Both the position numbers and the translations under genes were made by a program. DNA of 64,000 nt, from assembly GCA_963674895.2 (NCBI GenBank), contig CAXXCY010000001.1, positions 806,001-870,000 on the forward strand, in the 5' to 3' direction. The stretch is from CAXXOK01 sp963674895. Its GTDB lineage: Bacteria; Bacillota; Clostridia; Christensenellales; Aristaeellaceae. Below, piece by piece: positions 17,180 through 25,641 of the stretch; the stretch's first letter is position 1; the number at the start of each line of letters is the position of its first letter. Under the pieces are notes generated by a model that worked only from the letters and a program-made list of their open reading frames with translations, did no database searches and was not told where the DNA came from.

Positions 17180-18298
17180 TTATTTGGCGTGACGCGCCAC
17201 AACATCCTGCACGGACAGGGCGGCGCAGGCTGCGGCGAGATCGTCGTAGCTCATGTCGGCCAAAGCCTTGATTTCATCGGGATAGTAGGGCAGTTCGGTG
17301 CCGGTGAAGTATTCGCCGTAGGCCGCATAGTCTTCCGGAGACGCTACGAACATGTAGGGGAAGATCATCTCATAGAAGCCGTCGGTGGCGACGGGATACT
17401 TGCCGGTGATCGCGTTGTAGACCATCAGGAAGGCGAAGAACGGATCGGCATAGTGGCCGCCGGATTCCACGCTCATCGCGCCGCTTTCCAGCAGCTCGTC
17501 GAGGTTTGGCAGGAAGTCGGTGGACGCGACCTGAATCTGGCCGGTGAGGCCCAGGTTCTCGATGGCCGCCATGGCGCCGATCAGCGGGTCGCCGCCGCCG
17601 CCGGCAACGATCAGAGCGTCAATGCCGGGATTGGCGGTAATGATGGCTTCGGCAGTCGCGCGGCCGGTGTCGGAGGTGGTCAAGCCGTACTGCGGCTCCA
17701 GGAGAACGACCTGGTCGTCGGGATGCGCCGCGTTCCATTCTGCGGTGCCGGCCTGATAGCCTTCCAGGCGTCCGAGGAACGTTGCGTCGCCGGGCTGCCA
17801 GCCCATGACGCCGATCAGGCGCGCGCCTTTGTTGGCGAGGATGTTGACCAGCCATTTGCCGTTGTCGACTTCGGATTCATGCACGCAGCCCACATAGTAG
17901 GGGGAGGACTGCGCCAGCGCGTATTCCGTGGGGTTCGCGTCCGGATCGATCACGCGGAAGAACTGGGCCACATACATTTGCGTGTCGTTGCATGTGTTGA
18001 TCACGGAGGACATTTCCGCCGACGAGGAGTTGCAGATAATCATGCCGTCGCAGCCGGCCATGGCAAGGGTTTCCGCCGATGCCGTAACCTGCTCGGAAAT
18101 ATGGCCCTGGTCGACATAGATAACCTTCACGCCGAGGGTGTCCGCCGCGGAATCCAGCAGGCGTTTCACTTCGCTGCCGAGCGTGTCCGTGGAGCTCCAG
18201 ATCGAGACGCCGATGGTGATATCCTGCGCGGTCGCGGATACCGCAAACAGGCTTAAAACCATCACCAAAGCCACAACAAACGAGACGATTTTTTTCAT
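17180..18298 (-). CDS. Sugar ABC transporter substrate-binding protein (periplasmic-binding/LacI fold, RbsB type)
   Basis: 372 residues. The N-terminus is a signal peptide (MKKIVSFVVALVMVLSLFAV, then SATAQ); no lipobox Cys is evident. The mature protein begins DITIGVSIWSSTDTLGSEVK and has IICNSSSAEMSSVI and ALIVAGGGGDPLIGAMAAIE, typical of the type-1 sugar-binding fold. It is the first gene of the ABC operon and is transcribed divergently from the AraR-like regulator. The substrate is probably a sugar processed by the nearby GH4 enzyme. Confidence 0.92.
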   Translation of the reverse strand: MKKIVSFVVALVMVLSLFAVSATAQDITIGVSIWSSTDTLGSEVKRLLDSAADTLGVKVIYVDQGHISEQVTASAETLAMAGCDGMIICNSSSAEMSSVINTCNDTQMYVAQFFRVIDPDANPTEYALAQSSPYYVGCVHESEVDNGKWLVNILANKGARLIGVMGWQPGDATFLGRLEGYQAGTAEWNAAHPDDQVVLLEPQYGLTTSDTGRATAEAIITANPGIDALIVAGGGGDPLIGAMAAIENLGLTGQIQVASTDFLPNLDELLESGAMSVESGGHYADPFFAFLMVYNAITGKYPVATDGFYEMIFPYMFVASPEDYAAYGEYFTGTELPYYPDEIKALADMSYDDLAAACAALSVQDVVARHAK

Positions 18299-18360
18299 AC
18301 GAATAATTCCTCCCTTTGTTTTATTGCGGAGAACGAAAGCCTTCTCCGTGTATTTATTCT

Positions 18361-18389
18361 AGTATAGCACATTTTCCTGCAAAAAAGGG
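18361..18389 (-). promoter_or_regulatory. Promoter of the sugar ABC operon (extended -10)
   Basis: On the minus strand TGCTATACT (18369-18361) is an extended -10 box; the -35 region (about 18389-18384, CCCTTT) is weak. A weak promoter with an extended -10 fits regulation. A half-site resembling the AraR box, ACTTGTACGGTTTCAT, lies upstream at 18425-18440. Confidence 0.5.
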
Positions 18390-18636
18390 GGACGATATTC
18401 CGTTTTTCATTAATTTTTTTCTGAACTTGTACGGTTTCATCCTGCAAAACGGTGTTATACTTGAAAAAAAGGCGCTCCGGATATCCCGCCTGCGGGCCCG
18501 GTATCCGGGGAGGAATCCCGGAGAGCGGACGGCGGGCCGATGCCATACGTTTGTTGCAGGGAAAGGATTCTTCCGATTTTTTCCAGATGAATCGGGAGGG
18601 ATGGGAATAAATTCGTCCCGGACAGGGAAACGCCAC

Positions 18637-18665
18637 TTGATAAACCGGCCGCTTCCTTGTATACT
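18637..18665 (+). promoter_or_regulatory. Promoter of the AraR-like regulator
   Basis: TTGATA (18637-18642) and TATACT (18660-18665) are 17 bases apart, 44 bases before the ATG at 18709. The 18299-18636 stretch has no gene; the frame open through it upstream of 18709 has no ribosome site. Confidence 0.75.
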
Positions 18666-18681
18666 ACTTGTACGTATAAGT
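18666..18681. promoter_or_regulatory. AraR-like operator
   Basis: ACTTGTACGTATAAGT is a near-perfect palindrome placed immediately after the -10 box. It closely resembles the Bacillus AraR box (ATTTGTACGTACAAAT, known from the literature). The protein encoded next has the AraR architecture, so autoregulation is likely. Confidence 0.7.
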
Positions 18682-18708
18682 ATGCCATACAAGATGCAGG
18701 GGGACCCG

Positions 18709-19776
18709 ATGAACATACCGAAATACGAGATGGTCAGGAATTATATCAAGAACCTGTTGGTTTCGGGTTCCGTTTTGCATGGCGAAAAACTGCCGTCCGA
18801 ATACGAGCTGATGAGCAAATTCAACGTCAGCAGACATACCATCCGCAAGGCGTTCGCGGAACTGACAAACACAGGGTACATATTCAAAAAACAGGGACAG
18901 GGTACGTTCAGCAATTACAGGCCAAGCGAGAAACCCAAGCAGATCATCGCGGTGCTGTTTACGTTCATATCGTCGTTTGTGTTTCCGGGCATTATCGCGG
19001 GAATCGAACAGGTGCTGTCCGACGAAGGGTATATGATGCTGTTATCCAGCACCAACAACGCCAAGGAAAAGGAAGCGCAGCTGCTGTCCAATATCCTGGA
19101 GCACAACGTGGTCGGCATGATCCTCGAGCCGGTCAAAAGCGCGATAGGCAATACCAACCGGAAGCAGTTTGATGAAATCCGCAACCGGAACATCAAAACC
19201 GTGTTTATCAACGCCGTATACGACGATTTCAGCAGCCCGTACGTTCTGCTGGACGACGTCCGGGGCGGCTTTATCGCCACGGAATACCTCATCCAGCTCG
19301 GCCACCGCAGGATTGCGGGTCTGATGAAAACGGACGACAGGCAAGGGGTGAACCGGATGAACGGCATGATGTCCGCCATGCAGAAGTACAGCATCCCGCA
19401 AAATCCGGAGTATATGCAGGTGTTCGATACGGACGGCATGTACGAGGCCCCGTATATGCTGGTGCAGGAGCTGATGCGCAAAAAGGACCGGCCGACCGCC
19501 CTTGTTTGCTATAACGATCAGTACGCGCTGATGGCCATACAGGCAATCCACGACAGCGGCCTGTCGGTGCCCGGCGATATCTCCGTGGTGGGATACGACG
19601 ATTCACTGGACATGATACAGGGCAATTTCAAACTGACCACCGTGCAGCATCCCAAGAAGGAGATGGGGCAGCAGGCCGCCAGGTTTATGGTCGGCATGCT
19701 CAGCGGGCGGCTGGAATTCCCCCAGAAAACGTTCCAGCCCGAGCTGATCGTAAGAAACTCCTGCAAAAGCGTGTAG
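18709..19776 (+). CDS. GntR/LacI-hybrid transcriptional regulator (AraR type)
   Basis: About 355 residues from the ATG at 18709, preceded by AGGGGG; upstream in-frame Mets lack a ribosome site. The N-terminal GntR winged helix includes GEKLPSEYELMSKFNVSRHT and IRKAFAELTNTGYIFKKQGQ. Residues from about 75 on form a LacI-type effector-binding domain, with KQIIAVLFTFISSFVFPGII and TALVCYNDQYALMAIQAIHD. This is the AraR architecture; in Bacillus AraR binds L-arabinose. Here the effector is probably the sugar taken up by the divergent ABC transporter. The AraR-like box in its promoter supports this. Confidence 0.92.
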   Translation: MNIPKYEMVRNYIKNLLVSGSVLHGEKLPSEYELMSKFNVSRHTIRKAFAELTNTGYIFKKQGQGTFSNYRPSEKPKQIIAVLFTFISSFVFPGIIAGIEQVLSDEGYMMLLSSTNNAKEKEAQLLSNILEHNVVGMILEPVKSAIGNTNRKQFDEIRNRNIKTVFINAVYDDFSSPYVLLDDVRGGFIATEYLIQLGHRRIAGLMKTDDRQGVNRMNGMMSAMQKYSIPQNPEYMQVFDTDGMYEAPYMLVQELMRKKDRPTALVCYNDQYALMAIQAIHDSGLSVPGDISVVGYDDSLDMIQGNFKLTTVQHPKKEMGQQAARFMVGMLSGRLEFPQKTFQPELIVRNSCKSV

Positions 19777-20015
19777 GCCGCCATTGCCCGCAAAACGGGC
19801 AAAGCGGTTTTGGGTTCAAACTACGCCGCGCATGGCCGCCCGGGAATAGGGCCGGCTTTCCGCGGGGAAAACGGCGAAGGGGTTTTGCCGGAGCGTGCAG
19901 GCGCCCGGCCGGTTCCGTTTCATTTGGATGGATTCCGCATTTGCCCGCATGGCCGGTTCCGGCGCGGGAGCGCGGAAGCAAATAAACACTCGACACAGGA
20001 AGGAAGGTTCACGGT

Positions 20016-21350
20016 ATGGCAAAAATTGTGATTATCGGCGCGGGGAGCTCGATGTTTACCAAAAAGCTGATCGGCGACTTGCTGTCCTTTGACGACATCA
20101 AGGTGGACGAGTTTGCGCTGGTGGACATCAACGCGGAAAAGCTGGGCGTGATGGAGCAGGTTGCCCATAAGCTGTGCAGGCAGTTCGGCAAGGCGGTCAA
20201 GGTTTCGGCGACGGTGAAACGGCGGGAGGCTTTGCCCGGCGCTTCGTACGTGATCAATACGATCGGCGTCGGCGGCGTGGCGGCCTACCACCGCGATCTG
20301 GAGATTCCGGACAAGTACGGCCTCTCCCAGTGCATCGGGGATATCATCGGCCCCGGCGGCATGTTCCGGTTCCTCCGGGCGTACCCGGAACTGCTCCGGA
20401 TGTGCCTGGACATGGAAGAGCTGTGTCCGGACGCGTATTTCTTCAACTATACCAACCCCATGGCCCCGCTCTGCCTGGCGCTGGCCAAAAAGACAAGCAT
20501 CAGGATTTTCGGTTTCTGCCACAACGTGCAGAGCACAGCGCAGCAGCTGTCCAATTACCTGCAGGTGGACGAGAGCCGGATTTCGTACTGGGCGGCCGGC
20601 ATCAACCACATGGACTGGTTTCTGGAGTACAAGGTGGACGGAAAGGACGCGTATCCGGACCTGTTCAAAATCTCGCAGAACCGCGAGGATATCATCAAGC
20701 TCTCGGACTACGAGATGGATTACCGGGGCATGGGCGTGCACCTGGTCGACCTGGTGCGCTTCAAGATCATGCACAATTTCGGGCGCTTCCCGTCCGAATC
20801 CCCGTTCCATATGGGCGAGTACGTGCCGTATTTCCGCAAGAACCGGAAGCTGATCGAGGAATATATGGTCACCAACCGCTGGTGGCTGGCGCACGAGGAG
20901 GCGGCCGACGAGTATTTCGACATTCTCAAGGGCATGCTCAAGACCGGCGAGGACATCCCCTGTGAAAAGACGTTTGAATACGCGCCGGAAATTATTCACG
21001 CGCGCATCACGGGCAAGCCGTTCAGGGCCAACCTGAACGTGATGAACACCGGCCTGATCACAAACCTCCCCAGCGATTGCGTGGTCGAGGTGCCCTGCTA
21101 CACGGACTCCGAAGGCATTCACCCGTGCTACGTGGGCGAGCTCCCCTACGCCCTGGCGGCGCTCAACCTGACGAACATCAACATGCATATCGGCATGGCG
21201 AAGGCCGCGAACGAAAAGAAAATCAAGCTCATTTACGATGCCGTGAAGATGGACCCGCTTACCGGTGCGCAGCTGACGCTGGACCAGATCGACGCGATGG
21301 TCGCGGAAATGATCGAAGCCAACAAGGAGTATCTGACCGATTTCACGTAA
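20016..21350 (+). CDS. Family GH4 glycosidase (alpha-galactosidase/alpha-glucosidase-like, NAD- and metal-dependent)
   Basis: 444 residues. The N-terminal NAD-binding segment KIVIIGAGSSMFTKKLIGDL and FNYTNPMAP identify family GH4. The metal-site residues expected in the family are in FCHNVQ (Cys and His) and INHMDW (His). FCHNVQ is closer to MelA-type alpha-galactosidases and related alpha-glucosidases than to 6-phospho-beta-glucosidases. The enzyme cleaves glycosides through a redox mechanism in the cytosol. Lying after the AraR-like regulator and near a CUT2 importer, it probably hydrolyses the imported glycoside. The exact sugar specificity is open. Confidence 0.88.
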   Translation: MAKIVIIGAGSSMFTKKLIGDLLSFDDIKVDEFALVDINAEKLGVMEQVAHKLCRQFGKAVKVSATVKRREALPGASYVINTIGVGGVAAYHRDLEIPDKYGLSQCIGDIIGPGGMFRFLRAYPELLRMCLDMEELCPDAYFFNYTNPMAPLCLALAKKTSIRIFGFCHNVQSTAQQLSNYLQVDESRISYWAAGINHMDWFLEYKVDGKDAYPDLFKISQNREDIIKLSDYEMDYRGMGVHLVDLVRFKIMHNFGRFPSESPFHMGEYVPYFRKNRKLIEEYMVTNRWWLAHEEAADEYFDILKGMLKTGEDIPCEKTFEYAPEIIHARITGKPFRANLNVMNTGLITNLPSDCVVEVPCYTDSEGIHPCYVGELPYALAALNLTNINMHIGMAKAANEKKIKLIYDAVKMDPLTGAQLTLDQIDAMVAEMIEANKEYLTDFT

Positions 21351-21414
21351 CCGGCGCGGCCGCGCGCGGGCAAGCTGTCATCCCGTTTCCAAACATGGTT
21401 TGTCAACGGTCAGA

Positions 21415-21449
21415 CACAGGGGATTACCGTCCCCTGTGTTTTTCTTTTC
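21415..21449 (+). terminator. Intrinsic terminator after the GH4 gene
   Basis: CACAGGGGA and TCCCCTGTG make a 9-bp stem with a 6-base loop, followed by TTTTTCTTTTC. It overlaps the 3' end of the convergent yjdF gene. Confidence 0.85.
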
Positions 21450-21843
21450 GCTTCTGCTGTTTCAGCGCGTATTGCCGTTCCTGTTCGGCTTCCCGTTCCT
21501 CGCGCGTTTTTACCCTGCGGGCGGCCTTGCCCTCCTCGTGCTGGAGCTTCAATGCCTGCTGGGATTTGGTGGAAGCGCCCTGTTTGGCGAGCTGTTTGCC
21601 AACCTCGCGCTGCACGCGCTTTGGGTTTTTGGGAACGGCGGGCTTGCTTTGGTACCGGACGGGCGGGCTGAACCGGAGCGTTCGCCAATTCTCCAACAGG
21701 AAACAGTATACGTCGGCATCCTTCGGCTCCGCGCCGAAGGTGATCTTGCACGCCGTAAGCTTCCCGTCCGAAACCCGCTCTAAGACCCCGATCCAAAACG
21801 GGTCCTCAAAATAGACCGTCAGGGCGATGGACGTTCTTTGCAC
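21424..21843 (-). CDS. yjdF: YjdF family protein (DUF2992)
   Basis: About 139 residues from a GTG at 21843, which has GAGGAGG eight bases upstream; the frame runs further but without support. The start ALTVYFEDPFWIGVLERV and ADVYCFLLENWRTLRFSPPV match the YjdF family. The C-terminal 60 residues are very rich in Lys, Arg, Gln and Glu, also typical. The family's function is unknown, but it is regularly preceded by a riboswitch that binds azaaromatic compounds. A structured leader and a good promoter are present here. Confidence 0.88.
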   Translation of the reverse strand: MQRTSIALTVYFEDPFWIGVLERVSDGKLTACKITFGAEPKDADVYCFLLENWRTLRFSPPVRYQSKPAVPKNPKRVQREVGKQLAKQGASTKSQQALKLQHEEGKAARRVKTREEREAEQERQYALKQQKRKEKHRGR

Positions 21844-21849
21844 AACAAA

Positions 21850-21950
21850 TGCCTCCTCGTTTCCAAGGCAAAGAACGGACAACCGAAGAGGCAGGTTACT
21901 GGCGGCTCACGCCGTGCCCGGACTACCAACCGGACTGTGTTTTCATCTTT
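21850..21950 (-). ncRNA. Probable yjdF (azaaromatic) riboswitch
   Basis: The leader between the promoter and the GTG start is conserved-looking and highly structured. It contains a CGGC-GTGA-GCCG hairpin (21914-21903), repeated GTCCGG and GGTAGTCCGG segments, and GCCTC (21891-21887) able to pair with the GAGGAGGC ribosome site (21858-21851). Identification rests on its place directly before yjdF and on these features; I could not run a covariance model. Confidence 0.65.
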
Positions 21951-21973
21951 GCGCGTATGAATTTGTCTGTTTC

Positions 21974-22002
21974 AGTATACGCTGGGGAGCGGGCAATTTC
22001 AA
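21974..22002 (-). promoter_or_regulatory. Promoter of the yjdF transcript
   Basis: On the minus strand TTGAAA (22002-21997) and TATACT (21979-21974) are 17 bases apart. It gives a leader of about 130 bases. Confidence 0.75.
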
Positions 22003-22025
22003 CCGTGGGCTGGAAGATTAAACGC

Positions 22026-23762
22026 TCAGCCGTCTGCTTCGTCCAGCGGGTATACGGCCATGCCGATTTCCCGGAGCAGCCGGGGGATGTTTTTCACGGG
22101 GTCCCGGTCCAGGTCCTTCACCTCGTCGGGCAGCAGGCGGTAGGGGATCAGGTACGGCGTGGTTTTTTTCTCCGGGTCCGCGTCGGTTCCCGGTACCCAG
22201 CCGGTGGCGATGCGCTCGGCCATCCAGGCCTCGTGCTCGAGCTCCGCGAGGGTTTCCACGTACGCTTCCGGGATCGCCGTCACGGGGGTGCCCGGGCTGC
22301 CCTCAGGGAGCATCGTGTACCCCATGCTGCGCAGCTTTTTGGGAATGTCCATCGCCTGGCGGAGGTTGGAATACTTAAGCGTTTCGGTCAGGGCGTCGAA
22401 ATCCGGGTATTTCAGCGGCTGATCGGGATGGCGCTTCATCTGCTCCTCGTTGTACAGCGCGTGGATGGCTTTGGCCAGCTTCTCCAGGTCCGAAAGCTTC
22501 GGGCGGGCGATGATCCGGGCGCTCGGCGGCGGCAGGGCGGACTGTTTCTTGACCCGGCAATGGATGGACACGGTATCAAACACCTTCGAAAGATCGAGCA
22601 TTCTGTACAGGAGCTTTTTCTTGAGTACCGAGAAATCGCGCGGCAGGGGAGCGTTGTAGGAGGTGAAGGTCACGGCGAGGCTCTGATCGGTCACGGCGAG
22701 TTTCGCCCTGGCCGCGAGCGTGCGCTGCCTGTCCAGCTTCCCGTATGCCGTGCGGTTCCACTCCTGCAGCTCGTCGCACAGAATCAGCAGGTACGCGATC
22801 GGGTGCGTTTCGGGCGACAGCTGGCCCAGGCCGAACGGCTTTTTCATCATCATGTTTTTGTAGCAGTTGTGCAGAAGGATCGCGCTGGCGCTGTCCAGCA
22901 CCGGCCAGAAGAAGTATTCGGGCCTGTAGTCCGCGCACTGGATCAGGTACCCGTACCATTTCAGCACGATGATCGCGCTGAAATACCCGTGGTCGATGAA
23001 CCCGAACCGGCCCATGACGTTCACAAAATCGTCCAGCGCGAACTTCGCCGCCTGCAAATCCACGCCCAGCGCCGCGTGCAGCTTGTGCGCCAGCAGGTCC
23101 ACGGGCTTGAGCATGTCGATGTACACGCTGTCGGGGTAGGCCTGATCGTAGCAGCGGGTGAAGTCCCGCTTGGGGACGATTTCGGGGATCCGGTTCAATT
23201 CCTCGAAGCGCTCGAAGGATAGCTCCACGTTGACCTTCTGTTCGCCCTTCACCACGCGCGTGGTAAAATCGATGAATTCGTTCACCTGCCGGCCGACGAT
23301 CTCCACCGGGTACCCGACGTCGTGGAACAGGGACGCCAGACCCCAGCGGTAGAAAAACTCCTCGTGCCTGGTATCGTAGGAGTACGGGTACGCGGCCTTG
23401 TCCATCACGGCTTTGGCGAAGGCATTGCGGTATCGTTTGTTGCCGGCGTAGACGCACAGCCCGAGGATGAACACGTTGACGGAATGGATGTAGTGGTCGC
23501 GCTGCTTGCTGATCAGCACGGCCGCGTTTTCCTCGTAGTTTTTCAGCACGTCGAGCAGATCGATAAACGGGTTGGAGCAGCCCTCCAGCACGACGCGGTA
23601 GCTGTCGAAGAACGCGGCGTAAACGTCGAACGCCGTATCCTTGGTTTCGTGGTCCAGAAACGCGAGGATCGCCTGCCGTATATAGAGCTTGCAGCAATGT
23701 CCCCGCTGAATGTCCTCGTAGACCTCCAGCTCGTCGAAGAACGTTTGGATGTACTCCCGCAT
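22026..23762 (-). CDS. HD-domain protein with C-terminal RyR domain, function unknown
   Basis: 578 residues from the ATG at 23762, which has ACGGAGG upstream; 38 more residues are open in frame without a ribosome site. An HD-type centre is suggested by DHYIHSVNVFILGLCVYAG and SLFHDVGYPVEIVGRQVNEF (about residues 85-155). The last 90 residues resemble a RyR domain: LAELEHEAWMAERIATGWVP, then PYLIPYRLLPDEVKDLDRDP. RyR domains in bacteria have been linked to nucleotide sensing and conflict systems. No signal peptide or membrane helix. HD domains are usually metal phosphohydrolases, so a nucleotide-related hydrolase is possible but unproven. Confidence 0.7.
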   Translation of the reverse strand: MREYIQTFFDELEVYEDIQRGHCCKLYIRQAILAFLDHETKDTAFDVYAAFFDSYRVVLEGCSNPFIDLLDVLKNYEENAAVLISKQRDHYIHSVNVFILGLCVYAGNKRYRNAFAKAVMDKAAYPYSYDTRHEEFFYRWGLASLFHDVGYPVEIVGRQVNEFIDFTTRVVKGEQKVNVELSFERFEELNRIPEIVPKRDFTRCYDQAYPDSVYIDMLKPVDLLAHKLHAALGVDLQAAKFALDDFVNVMGRFGFIDHGYFSAIIVLKWYGYLIQCADYRPEYFFWPVLDSASAILLHNCYKNMMMKKPFGLGQLSPETHPIAYLLILCDELQEWNRTAYGKLDRQRTLAARAKLAVTDQSLAVTFTSYNAPLPRDFSVLKKKLLYRMLDLSKVFDTVSIHCRVKKQSALPPPSARIIARPKLSDLEKLAKAIHALYNEEQMKRHPDQPLKYPDFDALTETLKYSNLRQAMDIPKKLRSMGYTMLPEGSPGTPVTAIPEAYVETLAELEHEAWMAERIATGWVPGTDADPEKKTTPYLIPYRLLPDEVKDLDRDPVKNIPRLLREIGMAVYPLDEADG

Positions 23763-23961
23763 GCCGTTTTTCCTCCGTTTGCGTTTTGCCACTGGGTATC
23801 CCTTTATGATACGGCGCAGGATTTTTCCTGTATCGTCCGCCGCTTTTCCTTGCGCCTGCCGTTTGGGCGTATGCAAAATTCACTCTGGTAAAGTATACCA
23901 TATGCTGGGAAAAGGGAAAACAAAGCCGCCTGTGCCGGAAGAAAGGATTTTGAATCGTGAT

Positions 23962-23996
23962 GAAGCAAAACAAAGCCCGCCCGTGCCGGGCGGGCC
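23962..23996 (-). terminator. Intrinsic terminator of the MerR-TipAS gene
   Basis: GCCCGCCCG and CGGGCGGGC form a stem at 23975-23995. On the minus strand it is followed by TTTGTTTTGC. It lies about 50 bases after the stop of the regulator gene. Confidence 0.75.
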
Positions 23997-24044
23997 TTGC
24001 CGTGTTGTGCCGGACGGCAGGGCATATGCCTGCCGTTGATAGGA

Positions 24045-24794
24045 TTACAGCGCGCCGTTCCGCCGGGCATACTCGCCCATTGCCCGGGCCAGGAACGCGG
24101 AAAGCCCTTCGCCGTACCGGTCGATGTTTTGGGTGAAGCGTTCGTCGTCAACGTAAACCTGCCCCAGGACCGCGAAGGCTTCCGGCGTATACACATGGCC
24201 GAAGGTTTGGTTGAAGAAGCGGAACATGTCGTCTATGGCGTTTTGCGCCGTTTCGGAATCCGGCGCTTCCCCCCGCAGGGCGGCAAGCCGTGTGAACAGG
24301 TCCTGCATGTCTTTCGTTACCGCGCCGCGGCCTTCGGGGCCCAGCGCCGCGAGCTTTGCGTTGGAATTGTCCACGGCCTCGTCGCCCCACAGGCGGCGGG
24401 CTTCGTCCTCGTAGGGATTGTCGTTCAAATCAAAACCGGTGAATTTTTCTTCCGGTGTCATGGTCAGTTCTCCTTTCGACGCCTTCATCGTTTTCAATAG
24501 CGTGCCGAGCATCGCGTCGATGCGCCGCTTCTCGTGCAGCAGATAGCGCTTCTGCAGCGCGTATGCCTCGTCCCGGTCAAACGACGGGCTGCCCAGCAGC
24601 GTTTGAATTTTGGAGAGGGAGAAACCGCATTCCTTGAAAAACAGGATCTGCTGCAGCAAATCCAGATCCTTTTCGGAATACGCCCGGTATCCGTTCTCCG
24701 GGTTGCGGGCGGGGCGCAGCAGGCCGATCTGGTCGTAATGGTGGAGCGTGCGCACGCTCACCCCGGTTAAGGCGGCTACTTCGCTTGCGTTCAT
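24045..24794 (-). CDS. MerR-family regulator with TipAS antibiotic-recognition domain
   Basis: 249 residues from the ATG at 24794 (AAGGGGG upstream). The MerR winged helix is clear: VAALTGVSVRTLHHYDQIGL, then RPARNPENGYRAYSEKDL. A coiled-coil linker (about 75-110) leads to a TipAS domain with EEKFTGFDLNDNPYEDEARR and a C-terminal QVYVDDERFTQNIDRYGEGL. TipAL-type regulators bind thiopeptides and other drugs and activate their own promoter. The promoter directly upstream has the 19-bp spacer expected for MerR activation. The gene appears to be transcribed alone. Confidence 0.92.
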   Translation of the reverse strand: MNASEVAALTGVSVRTLHHYDQIGLLRPARNPENGYRAYSEKDLDLLQQILFFKECGFSLSKIQTLLGSPSFDRDEAYALQKRYLLHEKRRIDAMLGTLLKTMKASKGELTMTPEEKFTGFDLNDNPYEDEARRLWGDEAVDNSNAKLAALGPEGRGAVTKDMQDLFTRLAALRGEAPDSETAQNAIDDMFRFFNQTFGHVYTPEAFAVLGQVYVDDERFTQNIDRYGEGLSAFLARAMGEYARRNGAL

Positions 24795-24817
24795 GCCTGA
24801 ATTCCCCCTTCGGATAC

Positions 24818-24848
24818 AGTATAGGGTATAACGTAACGTCAGGGTCAA
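24818..24848 (-). promoter_or_regulatory. MerR-type promoter with 19-bp spacer
   Basis: On the minus strand TTGACC (24848-24843) and TATACT (24823-24818) are 19 bases apart. The spacer contains GACGTTACGTTATA, like the dyad of TipAL-type operators. Over-long spacers are the hallmark of MerR-activated promoters. Confidence 0.8.
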
Positions 24849-24903
24849 GGGTAAATTTTTGCGGGGGATATATCCCCCGCGTTGTCTGCGATCCGTGGCC
24901 TGC

Positions 24904-25611
24904 CTATTCTTCGGAAGACCGGGCTGTGATTTTCCCGTTGAGCAGCGCCTTCCGCTCCCTCCACCCCGGCATGTACCGGTCCATCAGCCCGTAAAACCGC
25001 GCGTTGTGCCCGCGTTCCGTGAGGTGCAAAAGCTCGTGGAGGATGATGTAATGAAGGCACTCGGGCGGCTTTTCGGCGAGGCGGACGTTGAACCACAGCT
25101 TCCCGGTTTTCGGATTGCAGGTGCCCCAGCGGGTGGACATGGCTTTGGTCTGCCAGGATGTAGCGCGCAGGCCGGTCGCCGCCTCCCACGCGGGGAGCCG
25201 CCGCTCGATTTCCGCTTTGAGCATCCTCCGGTACCATTCGCGTACGGCCTTCTCCCGCTGGGCGGCGGTGCTTCCGGGGCGCGCGGTCAATACGGCGGCA
25301 CCGCCGGAAAGCGCCATCGCGGCTTTTCCGCCTTGCCGGACCAGCAGTGGGTACGGCCTGCCCCAGACCATCAGCGTTTCGCCGGTTTGGTAGGCAAGCG
25401 TCTCGGGCCGGGGGCGGCTTTGGCACCGCGCGACGTGCTTTGTAAGCCAGTCGGCCTTCGTGCGCACGAACCGCTCGATCGTCTCGTCGCGCATCGAAAG
25501 CGGCGCGGTGACCAGCACATGGCCGTCGGGCGGCTTTACGTACAGGTGCAGGTTCTTGATGTTCTTCCGGCGTACCTCGATGGGGATTCCCGCGACGTTG
25601 AGCATCGGCAA
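24904..25611 (-). CDS. YgjP-like metallopeptidase (M48-related, DUF45)
   Basis: 235 residues. The zinc motif HELLHLTERGH (about residues 190-200) is preceded by HYII and followed by FYGLMDRYMPGWRERKALLN, the signature of the YgjP/WLM-like family. The N-terminal half is beta-rich (IPIEVRRKNIKNLHLYVKPP), also typical. These are soluble proteins of unknown role, often near restriction systems or nucleic-acid enzymes. It follows phosphoglycerate mutase by about 30 bases on the same strand. Confidence 0.88.
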   Translation of the reverse strand: MPMLNVAGIPIEVRRKNIKNLHLYVKPPDGHVLVTAPLSMRDETIERFVRTKADWLTKHVARCQSRPRPETLAYQTGETLMVWGRPYPLLVRQGGKAAMALSGGAAVLTARPGSTAAQREKAVREWYRRMLKAEIERRLPAWEAATGLRATSWQTKAMSTRWGTCNPKTGKLWFNVRLAEKPPECLHYIILHELLHLTERGHNARFYGLMDRYMPGWRERKALLNGKITARSSEE

Positions 25612-25641
25612 TCGTTCTCCTGCGCTTGATTTCGGCGGGTT

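Noticed and set aside
18316..18708. 131-residue N-terminal extension of the AraR-like regulator
   Set aside because: It would span the regulator's own promoter and operator; the winged helix begins just after 18709.
22576..23973. 465-codon minus-strand frame overlapping the HD-RyR gene
   Set aside because: Arg-rich shadow in another frame of the same strand; no ribosome site and no motifs.
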